Below are positions 32,295-43,277 of a stretch of 64,000 bases of DNA, piece by piece (within the stretch, counting starts at the first letter, position 1; the number at the start of each line of letters is the position of its first letter). The translations under genes and the position numbers were made by a program. Source of the stretch: Psilocybe azurescens. Lineage: Eukaryota > Basidiomycota > Agaricomycetes > Agaricales > Agrocybaceae. A model generated the notes under the pieces. That model was not told where the DNA came from and did no database searches. It saw nothing but the letters and a program-made list of their open reading frames with translations. The stretch spans positions 186,001-250,000 of the forward strand of contig JAJIRX010000648.1 of the NCBI GenBank assembly GCA_023853785.1, read 5' to 3'.

Positions 32295-35214
32295 GGCCAG
32301 CAGTGTCCACACCGTAGCAAAAATTCAGCTGTTCGTAAAATGGTAGTTCTTCATACAAATGGCTTCCACCACACCTCAGTTGAATTCTGTGCATGCCCTG
32401 GCTGTCTGACAGAGCCTTACCAACTCATGGGTGCTGATTTATTTCCCTCGAGCTTTAAACAGCCTGAAACGGCATTCACATTTGAACTCCTTGACATGTT
32501 TGAGAGAATTAGCCTCCGATCCAAGATTAATGTGTACGACTATCACCGCACTCTTCAAGAAATGACAAGTGCTGCATTTTCCCAAGACATACCGGTACGT
32601 TAAATGTATATCAGTGGCCATCCAATAATTACTAACTTGTAGCCATTAGAACCGTTATCATGAACTCTGCCGTGTTATCCGTGTTTGGAATCATCTTGCA
32701 CAAGTTCGGCATTCTGGACAGTGCCACAACTTCAACAAAATTATGATACATAGGCGACAGGGATCAATAGCCATTAGGTGCCCTGCATGCCCAGAAATTC
32801 ATATTAACGTTGACAAAGCAGTTGACACAGCACGTGAAAATGAAACGTATGGCTTTGCCAAACCTTTTGACTTTAGTATTCTATGCAATACTAACATTCT
32901 TTTAGACACAAATATACACTATTTATTTCAGCTGATGGAAACTTCAAACTTCAGCGGAAAAACAAGTGTGGCGACCCTGATGATGTCTCATTGAACAACG
33001 GCACTGGATATTTTGTGGAAGATAAGGCCTATCAGAAATACTTGGGGCATGTTGGCGATTGTAAAGACGTACGTTTATATTAACTATTCTTGGCATATTT
33101 TGGGCTAAGCTGTATATATTAGGACTGCATATGCCAGCATTTGCGTGCTGTTAAGTTCAAATATCATCCGATTCAAAAACGCAGCTGTAAGCGGAGTGAT
33201 AGTCATACAGTGTGCTCGCCATGGCTTTTATCTCCCACAAGGCCTAGCAGATCTTAAACGTGGTGAAGCGTGAGTGCTATCTTCACTGTCTATGCAAACA
33301 TTTCTGATTTTGAACTTACAGTTTTGCGAACACTGACTACGTGTTAGCACATGCTCTTGCAGATGCACATCATCAACGCTGGATTATGCTTGGATATGAT
33401 ATTTATTGCTCATTTTGGATCAAGATGCTTAAACGTTTTATGAAATATTTTCCATCCATGGTGCCTGTTATTGAGAAGATTCGAGGGGCTGTTCCTAAGC
33501 TACACATCAAAAATCACATCGAAGAATGTCAGTACCGATGGAATTTTAGTTATCTTCCATTTTCCGGAGAGACCTGTGGGGAAATGATCGAAGGTTCGCA
33601 TGGAGAGCAAAATGGAGCTGCGGCTAGTACAAAGGAGCAGAATGCTGGCCATCGTCATGATAGTCTTGACGCCATCATCAATTATTGGAATTGGACCAAG
33701 TACCATGAAATCAGTAAGCTATCATGGGTTAATTTCTTCTTTCATTACTAAGCTTTTACTGCCAGGTACCACTCTTTATAGATTTTACACTCGATGTCTC
33801 GATACCTTGAAGAAACGAGAGAAATTTTTCTTTGAATTCAGTGCCCGGCTTTGATTTGGCGCTACTACAAAAGTGGGACGCTGTTGATGACACACCACGT
33901 GGCACTGGAAAGCAGATTATTAGCGTTCATCGTGCCAAGTTTCACCAGAGTAAGTACTACTATATCATTGAGAGAATAAATAGCGACTTACCAAAAGTAT
34001 CAGGTCCACCGACACAAGCAAAGGCACGCCAAAAGCTCATCCAAGAAGAGTATGTTCGCTGAAATTGCTGGCTTTGGTCAAATAGGTGAGGCCAGTCTTA
34101 TCGCAACTGGAATTAATCTTGAGCAAGATCAGTACGTCTACTAATGACTTAATGTAAATTTTGGCTAAATAACTGATCGCCGGTTATAGGGATGATATTC
34201 GATCACTTATGGCTATTGAATATCGATCTGAATCAGACAACCACAACTTGGTTATTGCACGCCCGTAATCTACGCATCTCCCTTGTCAAATGGAGAGAGA
34301 AACAATTTGCAATGTTTCCGCAACTACGTGAAGAATGCAAAATCACTTCTGTGGATCCCAATGAGCCAGAATCCGAGCCACTTTTGCTTCCCGTCACACT
34401 TTAATGAAGCCTTTCGGACACGTTTAGGTCTGACAACTGCTGCTCAGGCTGAGTATCAGATACGGATTGGCTGCGCTCATGATCGCCTGGAGAGTATACG
34501 GACTGCAATCCAGTCTTACAATCACAATGTTGCCATAAAGGCAAAAATGCATATGGTCAAAAACACGCAACCCGAGCACGCACTATTGTGGATGAAATTG
34601 TGGGAGATGCACGAAAGCATGCTGCCAAATATAGAAGGACACGAAATGCGCTTCTTACACTTGGCTTTCCTCTCAACGACCCTGTACTTCAGCCACTTCT
34701 TGATACTCAGCTCTGGGCTAAGAATACGGCAATACCTGCCAAACTGGGTGATTCACGAACAGAGGATCCGTGGTTTTGGCATATCGCCTGTCCAGCCGGA
34801 TTTACCACTCGCGGAAAAGGCTGAATGGCGTCTTGAAAGTTAGTATCACATTTTTCATGGCCTTTGTATTCATTTCTGACTTCAATACCTCATACTAGTG
34901 GATAAAGTAAAGTGGTTCCGAGACCGTTCATTAAGAAATCGGGCACGTGAAGAGCGTGAAATTCTTGAAGAGGAGTTCAAGCGTGCCATACGGTCTTTTG
35001 TTATACCCGAGAGGCGTGGGTTACTCAGGGAAAGGAAGCAACTAGCTTGGGGGCCCGAGCGTATGCGAATAAGCAAGCAGCTATGCATGAAAGACTTGCA
35101 AATGATTGCGCTAACCTCTATGAAAAGGCCCTTAACAAGTCAACAATATATGATAAATGGTACAATAGTTATATTAGATAGCGAGCTCAGTAGAGAACAA
35201 TCAGAAGGTTAGGA

Positions 35215-35491
35215 TACAATAAGACTTAGGATAGAGTGAGATTAAGAGAAGGGCCGGATAGGATTGATAGCTAGGGTAGAATGAGACTAGGAGAAGGGAT
35301 GGATAGGATTGGTAACTAGGATAGAATAAGACTAAGAGAAGGGCTGGATAGGATTGGTAGCTAGGATAGGACCTGGTAAGAATAGAGAAGGATAGGATGA
35401 GATGAGATAGGATATTTACGGAATTGTATCAAAATGGCCGAAGGTTAGGATTAATCCGATTGCGTTTTGATCTTAAAGGTAGGATTAATCC
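35215..35491. repeat. AGGATA-rich right subterminal array with 45-bp tandem repeat
   Basis: About three copies of a 45-bp unit (GGATAGGATTGATAGC.., with AGAATGAGACTAGGAGAAGG) lie at about 35225-35370. Further AGGATAGGAT units follow, and two copies of TTAGGATTAATCCGATTG / GTAGGATTAATCCGATTG at 35454-35494. The array is inverted relative to the one at 16441-16700. Confidence 0.75.
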
Positions 35492-35506
35492 GATTGTATG
35501 ACATGA

Positions 35507-35516
35507 CCGGTGAGGA
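35507..35516. repeat. 10-bp direct repeat CCGGTGAGGA (candidate right TSD)
   Basis: Matches 16416-16425. It lies about 50 bp beyond the stop of the next gene (35569), so the insertion would be in that gene's 3' region. Confidence 0.45.
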
Positions 35517-35568
35517 AATAGTACATTCCTAGGTTAATCAGCCTCAAGCTCTGATGGGAACGAGGTCA

Positions 35569-37418
35569 TCAATATACTAATTGGAGATTTACTATCTGGA
35601 GATTTATTCGTCCAATCGTGTACAGACTCTCAACAAAGTATTGGTCCGAACACGAGCTTATGCTTCCTGCCTGAAACCAGCGGGCATCCTCGCGTTCGGA
35701 GAAGGTACATTTTTCTTCCCTAAAATCTCGCGCCATTTCTATCATTGGCACCCAGTGGATGTTGTCGTGAGTATTTACCCATTCTATAAAAACGTTCTAA
35801 TGGAAGACATCAGGCATCAGTAATACTAGAGATATCTGAGACTGTAGAAAGGTGCTCTCACAAGCATGAGGAGCACGTGGGGACGTCTTGAAGTACTGCT
35901 GCTGAGAAATTTCCTAAGTCATTTAAACATAGGAATTACTCACCCGCTGACGTCAGGGTGAATTGTAATGGGAAATATAAACTCTTCCTCCTCCCTGGAT
36001 TCGGTAAAAAGTTAACGGGCAATTGATAGAGAGGTATCGTAGCTACAACTTACCTGTAGCAATACGAGAACGTGTCTTTCCACAGCTGTTCAACATCCCT
36101 AGAATTTACCTATTAGTCAGAAATTAGTCGACAATGTTCACTCTAACGTCGACGGTTTGTCTTACCCATCCATGGGAGTTCGGACTAGATTTAATGAACC
36201 TACAGAAAGCATGTCATCAAACCATAGAACGGAATAGCGGCTGGACGTAGTCTGTAAGTACCCACATCATAGGGGGCAAGTCGTCAAGATACCTATGCTT
36301 GTCCCGTGATTAATTTCTGTAATTAATCAAAATACAAGATACCCACCAGTTGGCAGGAATGCAGACAAGTCCCGTTTAGTTACCTTTTCTGAGGGGCTTC
36401 ATCCATGTTTCGGCCTTTGCGCTGTAGTCTATCTTGGTCCACGAGTCTGCATCCCTCATATAATAGGCCTGTGAGCTTTCCAAAAAATCAAAGTAAGGCC
36501 GTGGTAGTGTGGATGAAAATAGCAGGGAATGAGCGTACTCGTGTGTCATACTCGAATGATCTGATACGATGCGATGAAAAATGTCTATAGATTTATATGT
36601 GTGTTCTAAGAGGGCACGAACCATATTCAATGCCTTTGTCAAGGAGAATCTCAGTACCATCCTTGCTGGTCTCCCACCATGGAGCAACACTGCCCTGGTA
36701 AAAAGGGGCACGACACCTTGATTAGAGTTGGCAGAGATTATAAGATTGCCAGTACCTTGGGTGGGACGCCATTATTAAACTCCGTGAGGAGGTTATAAGT
36801 ATGATCCAAAATATCCTTTTGCTGCTGGAGAGACATCGCGATTGGGTTCTTATCCAGATCGCATGAGCTGTCAGAAGAGATGAAAGTGGTTTTAAATCCA
36901 CCTCATGCGAATATCCGTGAAGACCCCTATCAAAGAAATCAGATCAAAAATGCAACCGCAATGGTGTAGCTCACAATTCATGCCCGGCGTCACGAACAGC
37001 CTTCATCTGCTCTGGAAAGGTCTCAAGACTGTGGCCTAATGATATACTCGCAACATGATTACAACATATCTTGTGGGGCTAGATGTTGCCTACCAGGTAT
37101 AAACCAGGTTGTCTTAATTCCATATTTGCTGAACAATTTGAGCAAGCGAGGGACTCCCACCTCTCCAGCGTACATTCCCTTCATGATGCGTCATGTCAAA
37201 GAGGCGTGTAGAGGATAATAAATATGCAATATCAAGTATACCCTTGAGATGTCCAATGGAGAGTCCTCTCCCCCGTAGGATCCAAGCCTAGTAAGTCACA
37301 AGAAAGCCTTCGATAAGCATTCGTATACTAAGCTGACATGTACTATTTTTGGGACTTACCATCCGGCAACGGCGTCAACATCGACACCAAATCCAACTAA
37401 CACTCGTTTAGCCGGCAT
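35569..37418 (-). CDS. polysaccharide deacetylase (NodB-fold, PgdA/PuuE-like subgroup)
   Basis: A NodB-fold deacetylase expected to remove N-acetyl groups from an amino-sugar polymer or act on a related amide. The ATG at 37418 opens MPAKRVLVGFGVDVDAVAGW, carrying the catalytic/metal DVD motif. Next come FSKYGIKTTWFIPGHSLET, FPEQMKAVRDAGHEL, GLHGYSHE (metal-binding H-x3-H), APWWETSKDGTEILLDKGIE, YDHSSMTHEY, then after further introns DVEQLWKDTFSYCY, EFIFPITIHPDVSGRPHVLL and WVNTHDNIHWVPMIEMARDF to a stop at 35569. There are at least nine short introns. No signal peptide is visible, unlike secreted chitin deacetylases. One extra base in the A run 35788-35792 breaks the frame in the last exon. 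Confidence 0.85.
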
Positions 37419-38317
37419 AGTATCAGGTAAGTGTAATCAGGATTGTCGATAAAGATCAAATGGTTCAACACCGCGGCGCTGAAGAAGTAGGTAGGTTCGG
37501 GGACCCACGCTTACACGCAGGAACAGATATAGATGTCTTAGATAAACCGGTCATTTACACAAGCATGGAGGGCTTGGAAATAATCTCTCTCATGAATCAT
37601 TAAGAAAAATAGTAACTTTCAAGAGCCACAATTAACTACTGATTCTACCCCGTACGCTCGTCCGCTCCCGAGTAACAATAGGTTTGACATTTTTCTTGAC
37701 GGCATGACTCGATGACCACCTCATCGCCATGCCCGAAAGCTGACCCAAGGAGATACCCCAGCTGGAGATAGGATGCGACCTTTTCTTCGCAGACGACGAG
37801 GTACATAGTCTCAGAGGCTGCATATTGTAGCTTTTCAGAAGTACATAAGTACTCGTATAAGTACTCCGAGCATCAAATTTATGACACGTTGGGGAACTGG
37901 GGATCGCTGCGAATACATTTACTGACCCATGCCGCTGAAGATAAGAGCTGTCTACTACTTACTTCCGTCGCGATAAGCATACGAGTAGCAGTGGTAAATG
38001 TCTTGTGTGTGCTAAATTTAGATCGTTCTTTTCTCACTGTCGTTCACAACTCAATCACGTGGAGCGAATGATGAAGACAAAATTCTGAATTCAGACATCT
38101 CCTCCCATTCCTATCGGCCAATGAAGCGCCTGGTTGGCCGCGGAGACCCTGAAATTGCCTTCTGCTCCATTGGGGCTCAAAAGGCAACGCAAAGTCTGGA
38201 ACTTGTCATGATATCGGTCATAAAAGAATTCTCGGTAAAGATGGAAGGGTGTATTGTGACTTCGTTTCTACTTACAAGTACTAGGACACTTCGCCGTTCA
38301 CGGAGAACATTCGAACC
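37419..38317. promoter_or_regulatory. divergent intergenic region
   Basis: About 0.9 kb between the deacetylase (-) and the permease (+), which are transcribed away from each other. No other gene is supported; it presumably holds both promoters. Confidence 0.4.
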
Positions 38318-40375
38318 ATGGACAAATATGAAAAGGGCGATACTCAAGTCCTCACGGTCAATCATACGGATAACGAATCGATTATACGCGCCGATAACCT
38401 TAAGCTTGCCGAATTGGGTTATAAGAGCGAATTTCGTCGCGAATTCTCTGTGAGGTTTACCTACTTGCAAGTTCTCGACGCATATTACTGACTTGAATTA
38501 CGTATGCAAGCGTTTGGAGACAATATGTTTTGCATTTTCGATAATGGGCGTAGTAGCCAGTGTCTCTTCTACCCTTTCTTTTGGGATTTTTAATGGTAAG
38601 CATGGATGATTGCTGCATGGGGTCATAATAAATCATGCTGAGCTCGTTGCTTCAGGCGGCCATGTAGGCATGGTTTTTGGGTGGCTAATACCGTGCTGTT
38701 TTGTAATGTTTGTGGCTTTGTCCATGGCAGAACTGGCCTCCTCCATGCCGTAAGTTGGAGTAAATTGCGACGTGGGTTCCTGGTTGACATTGAGGACTGC
38801 AGAACTAGCGCTGGTCTCTACTACTTTTCTGCCAAACTATCGCCCCCGAAATATTCTCCTCTAGCAAGCTGGATCACTGGATGGGCTAATGTTACCGGAC
38901 AAGTGACGCTAGTCTGTGGGATCGACTTCACTTGTGCTCAGATGATTACTACCGCAATCGCTGTGAGCAGCGACGGCGCCACAATACTCTCTTCTGGAGC
39001 GACATTTGGTATTCTGTTGGCCATTCTGTTTTCTCATGGAATAGTTTGTTCATCAGCAACAAGTGTGCTTGCTCGACTGAATCTCTTCTATGTTTTTATC
39101 AATGGCAAGCCACTTACCCTATCGTTTAAGTTTTGGATAAGACTGATTCTTTTTGCAGTTGGAACGAGCATAGCTGCCATAGTAGCTCTTCTTGTCCTTT
39201 CTGATGGAAAAAGGGCGTCTACATCGGATGCTTTCACGCTATTTGAGAACAATTCTGGCTGGACAAGTAGTATGTCTTTGCTCTATTCATAATCCCTTTC
39301 ATATCTTGATTGAGCAACTAGACGGGTGGACGTTTATGCTAGCATTCACATCCCCTATGTGGACACTGACCGGATGTGAGTACTAGTTTCTCTGATATTC
39401 GATTGCTAATAACTTTGTCAACTCAGATGACTCCGCTGCACATATCTCCGAAGAAACAGCAAATGCCGCCTCAGCGGCTCCCCTTGCCATCATAGTTTCC
39501 GTACTTGGGACTGCGAGTCTTGGATGGTTAATATTGATAGCCGCCTCATTCGCTATCCCATCTGTGACCGAAATTATATCGACTGATCTCCCCCCTTCCA
39601 ATGGGGCAGGTCTTCCTGAATGTTTTGGGTAAACACGGAATGCTTACCATTTGGTCATTGATTATTGTCGTTCAGGCAGGTCAACCGCCCCAATCTCTAT
39701 TATTTTTAACTAATGTGCGGCGCTAGTACGTGACAGGGGCTGCGCAGGCGGTAGATGCTTCTCGTGTGGTTTTTGCATTTGCACGGGACAATGCTCTTCC
39801 GGGTTCAAAGCTATGGAAAAAATCAATCGGCATACGCAAACGCCAGTCAATGCCGTCTGGTTTGTAATAGGCGTAGCATCACTCTGCGGACTACTGGGCT
39901 TCTCAGAGACTGCATTAACGTCTCTTGCGGCGTATATAATTTCCCAAAAAGATTGTTATCCGCTGGCGCTGACTTGATCATTCTAGGTCCTCTGTAATTG
40001 GACTCTATACGTCATACGCCGCCCCAATATTCCTTCGGATCACATATGGAAGAGATAAACTCATTCCCGGACCCTTCAGCCTAGGGCGCTGGGCCACGCC
40101 TATCGGCGCTGTCGCTGTAGCATGGGTGACTTTCATCGTGGTAATGTTGTTCTTCCCACCTCATCAGGTGACTTCGGCACAAGATATGAGCAAGTGGCAA
40201 TCTACATTTGAATCCTATCGCAGTTCCTGATATATCTACAGATTATTCCGTGGTGATCATTATGGGAGTGTTCATCTTCGCGTCTTTATCGTGGGTCCTC
40301 TCTGCACGAAAATGGTTTACTGGACCCGTTCGAAATATCGACGAAAGCCCTGCAACGTCTATCAAACAATCGTAA
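38318..40375 (+). CDS. APC-superfamily amino acid/GABA/choline-type permease
   Basis: A plasma-membrane transporter for an amino compound. The ATG at 38318 opens MDKYEKGDTQVLTVNHTDN and LAELGYKSEFRREFS, the usual cytosolic N-terminus of fungal GABA/choline permeases. The helices include CFAFSIMGVVASVSSTLSFG, GHVGMVFGWLIPC, the conserved AELASSMP..SAGLYYFSAKL, SPLASWITGWANVTGQVTLV, TFMLAFTSPMWTLTGYDSA, AHISEETANAASAAP, GAAQAVDASRVVFAFARDN and GPFSLGRWATPIGAVAVAWV; the stop is at 40375. About twelve hydrophobic segments are present. Many short introns. One extra C in the run 39590-39595 breaks the frame. The ISEE(V/T)xNA motif supports the UGA4/HNM1-like subgroup; the substrate is not assignable. 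Confidence 0.9.
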
Positions 40376-41043
40376 ATGTCTGTTTAACCCGTTAGCCAGT
40401 ATCTTATCTGGGAAGGGATATTCATTCGGTGTTATTGATTATCGTCTCAAGATCTTCTTTGAATACTGTAGCATAACGAGAATCCAGCCTATCTTTTGTA
40501 TCGACCTATGTGTGGTATTGGATTCAAGATGCCGGCCTTTCCGACAATCTCTTTCCATAAGCCACTCAGATTTCAACATTTGATATATACTACCCTGCCT
40601 CAGATTCTTAAGTGGGAAATTAGAATCATCTGTGAATATATTAATAATCAACGGCGTTGGCTGACTTGTCTTTCAGCCAGCTATTTATAGCGACACATGA
40701 ACTGGAGTGATACCTATGAAGAGGAGATTGAGTGAGATTTCAGATGAAAAGACATGTGAAATGTATTTATTGATTTATTTCAAAATCGAGGCACTTTGTT
40801 TTTTTTAAAAAAAAACAGAAGAAGAAAAGATTCTAGGAAACAGGGAAACAGGGAAACAGGATAACTATGCACAGGCAGCGAGGCAAACTTTGTACCTCGT
40901 GTACGATTGAATCAGGGGATGGCGCAGTGTACTACCCCACAACTTTACCTAAAGGAGTCTTCGCCATAACGCTCAATACCTCGAACAAAACCTATCGCAA
41001 TACCCATCACAACATGAAGGACACCGGCTAATGGTATGAGGAC
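40376..41043. other. convergent intergenic region
   Basis: 3' flanks of the permease (+) and the ureohydrolase (-). A T8 then A9 run at about 40799-40815 and three copies of GGAAACA at 40837-40858 are the only notable features. No gene seen. Confidence 0.4.
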
Positions 41044-42752
41044 TTACATCTGCTGCGGCCTTTTATGTACGTTTATTTTGTCAGGTGGATTGATCCGGAA
41101 GAGTGTACGCCACATACCATAGTTGTCAGTTCGGCGTTTGTGTCGTAGGCCGGTGCGACTTCGACGATGTCAGCCGAAACTATTTGAAGGCCATCGAGAC
41201 CTCTCAAAATTGTGCGAAGTTCGCGGGTAGACCAGCCACCTGTTTCTGGGGTTCCGGTGGCTGGGGCAAACGCCGGGTCTATGGAGTCAATCTATCCCAC
41301 AAGAACCATCGACCGTGAGTTAGAAGAAACATCTCAAAAAGCATTACACTCACATCAATTGACAAATAGACAGGACCAGCTCCTACAGTTTCGCGTATCT
41401 TCTTGATGATTCCATCCGTACCTAGAGAAATATTATTTACGTTTAGAATATGAGTTCTGTTGATGCTTGCAAAGAATCTACTAATTACCGATAGTATCGA
41501 TTTCGCGGGCTTCGATTCGCTTGAAGCCTGCTTCATCGTCATTGGTGTAATCTTCAGGTCCAGATAATGTCGTCCGTATGGCACCGTGCTATCAGAATAA
41601 TAAACTAGGATCAAAGCTCATCGGGAGCGAGAAAGGAGAAGGGAGACGGAGGGGATTTCAATGAAACGAAAAGACTTGCAATTGATGTTCCGTTGTTGAT
41701 CAATCCCTCTTGACTTGCCCAGTAGAAGTAGGTGCCATGATTAATAGCCGCTTGTTCAGAGGGCGCTCCTCCAAACACAGACGGCTTCCAAGTGTCTATT
41801 GGGCGTACCAGTCAAATTGAATATTGATACTTATAGGGAGGCTCCTCGTACCAAGATGCGAATCGAAATGTATGACAGATATCGGACCATACGCGGAGTA
41901 GATAGACCTAAGTAGCGGCAAGACGATGGTATGGTCACCTCCAAGAGTGATAATTCGCGGGTGGTTTTTTCCGTCGGTAGAGATGGGAGTGAGCTTCTGG
42001 CCGGTAATCGAATCATTACCCAATGGTGAATATGCCTCGCGCTGAAGCAACGATTTGTGACCATCTTCAATTTGTTGGATTGCATACTTGTTATCGTATG
42101 GTCTATAGAGAATAGTTAAATATATGGCCATGAGTCAGGGGACTAACGGTTCTTACGTTACCGGTATATCGCCGCAATCGACGATCCTTAGGCCGGAATT
42201 GAAAGGATTGACGTCCAGAGGAACGTTGTATCCACCATATAAAGTCAAGCGTCTTGACCCAGCTCGTATTCCAGCTGAGTATTAATACTTCGTCAGCAAC
42301 TGGCTGCGACATGGATTGAATAAAATTAGAATTACCTGGTCCAAAACGTGCTCCAGGCCGATAACTGGTACCGGTATCCTGTAAGGTACGTGAATGAAGG
42401 AATATTATCAGTACATGCCTAATGATGCTTACAAATGGAGCGCCGATGAAGGCAATGTCGAAGGGAATGTGACGTTCTCGTGTAAGACACTGGACCCACG
42501 GAAGTTTCGCAAATGTGGTGATGCCAGAGAATATTGCATCGGCTGTCACTTCAGCAGGTAACAATCTCGTGTCGGTAAAATGGATCCGCAAACAATTAGA
42601 TAGTTGACAAGCTCACCTTCACCGTTGCTCGTTCGATAGATTGGCAAAGGGAACCTTACATAGTCGAGAGGGACCTGATCGCTGTGTTCGGGGTGATCAT
42701 GGGCGAACGTCGTCACGAAGAGGCAAAAGCTAAGGAGTATAGAGAATTTCAT
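41044..42752 (-). CDS. secreted agmatinase-like ureohydrolase
   Basis: The arginase/agmatinase fold hydrolyses a guanidino group to urea using two Mn ions. The ATG at 42752 opens [20 protein letters not shown], a clear signal peptide. Then come [12 protein letters not shown] and [20 protein letters not shown], typical of agmatinase. Metal ligands are visible in [17 protein letters not shown] and the signature [19 protein letters not shown]. The C-terminal helix reads [20 protein letters not shown], then VEVAPAYD. The stop is at 41044. At least eight short introns. The reading frame appears intact in the parts checked. Basidiomycetes carry several secreted paralogues; the real substrate (agmatine or another guanidino compound) cannot be told from sequence. 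Confidence 0.9.
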
Positions 42753-43277
42753 GAGGGATAGAATCGATAAACCGTGGGCGTCGATTGTGTGTCTCTTCCA
42801 ATCAGTTTTATTCGTCCTTTTATGAGAATTTGAAGCCTTGTCTCGGGAAACAAAAGGTTTAGAAACATGTAAATTGTGACGCATGTAGTCGCCTCATGAC
42901 CAATGATCATTCTCTGTGGGTAACGACATGAAAGACAGCGGGAAAAGAGTGTAAAGATATGGACCTGCTACAAGGCGTGTTTTGCCTTGAGGTGATGGAC
43001 TCCACAAGGTTGGACCGCATCTGAACCAGTATCTGAGATGGACTTCAAGATTTAGAAAGAAGCCAAGTGATGAGGTACACCTGGTCCCCCAGAAAATATA
43101 AATACAGGTCGATCCATGTACTCGGATAAATATGGATAGATGGATGTGTGTTGAAGGACCGGGAACCTCCATACTTGGCTGTTGCGGAGGATAAAAAGGA
43201 GGACAAATACGAGGACCACAAGAACACGGAGCAAAAATTTCAGCGCCGGTCAAATCTCTTTTACTTACCACCACACC
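42753..43277. promoter_or_regulatory. divergent promoter region
   Basis: 525 bp between the ureohydrolase (-) and the MATE transporter (+), transcribed divergently. It must hold both promoters. A TATAAATACAG-like site lies at 43096-43106 on the + strand. No gene seen. Confidence 0.4.

Larger units (their letters stand above)
24899..35181 (+). pseudogene. KDZ transposase, interrupted by an LTR retroelement
   Basis: KDZ (Kyakuja-Dileera-Zisupton) transposases mobilise large DNA elements. The ATG at 24899 opens MSHSRIKRARGGFGTVDPLS; an intron (25159-25214) leads to the cysteine cluster CMCGSLNARFRCRSCTHQ..CHACICD typical of KDZ-associated CxC domains. The gene is cut at 25499 and resumes at 32295 with CPHRSKNSAV, GFHHTSVEFCACPGCL, NRYHELCRVIRVWNHL, RCPACPEIHINVD, ADGNFKLQRKNK, CARHGFYLPQGLADLKRGEA, GYDIYCSFWIKMLKRF, HIKNHIEECQYRWNF, GEMIEGSHGEQN and GHRHDSLDAI. 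The C-terminus is STIYDKWYNSYIR, stop 35181. Deleting 25500-32294 keeps the frame. One further frame break lies in the A run 33175-33179. Family assignment is firm. Confidence 0.85.
16426..35506 (+). mobile_element. candidate composite KDZ-class DNA transposon (about 19 kb)
   Basis: The block lies between two ordinary genes (carboxylesterase and polysaccharide deacetylase) and holds a KDZ transposase plus transposon-type ORFs on both strands. Its edges carry inverted AGGATA/TATCCT-rich arrays (about 16441-16690 and 35215-35490). Both edges share GGTAGGATTAATCC, and both are flanked by a 10-bp direct repeat. A complete LTR retroelement (6.8 kb) sits inside it, so the original element was about 12.3 kb. 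Long perfect terminal inverted repeats are not visible: only GGATTAATCCTA with a following CTT matches between the inward-read ends. The exact termini are therefore inferred. Confidence 0.5.

Noticed and set aside
35215..35491. CRISPR-like array of regularly repeated units
   Set aside because: The units are direct tandem copies with no unique spacers, in a eukaryotic genome. They are a tandem repeat.
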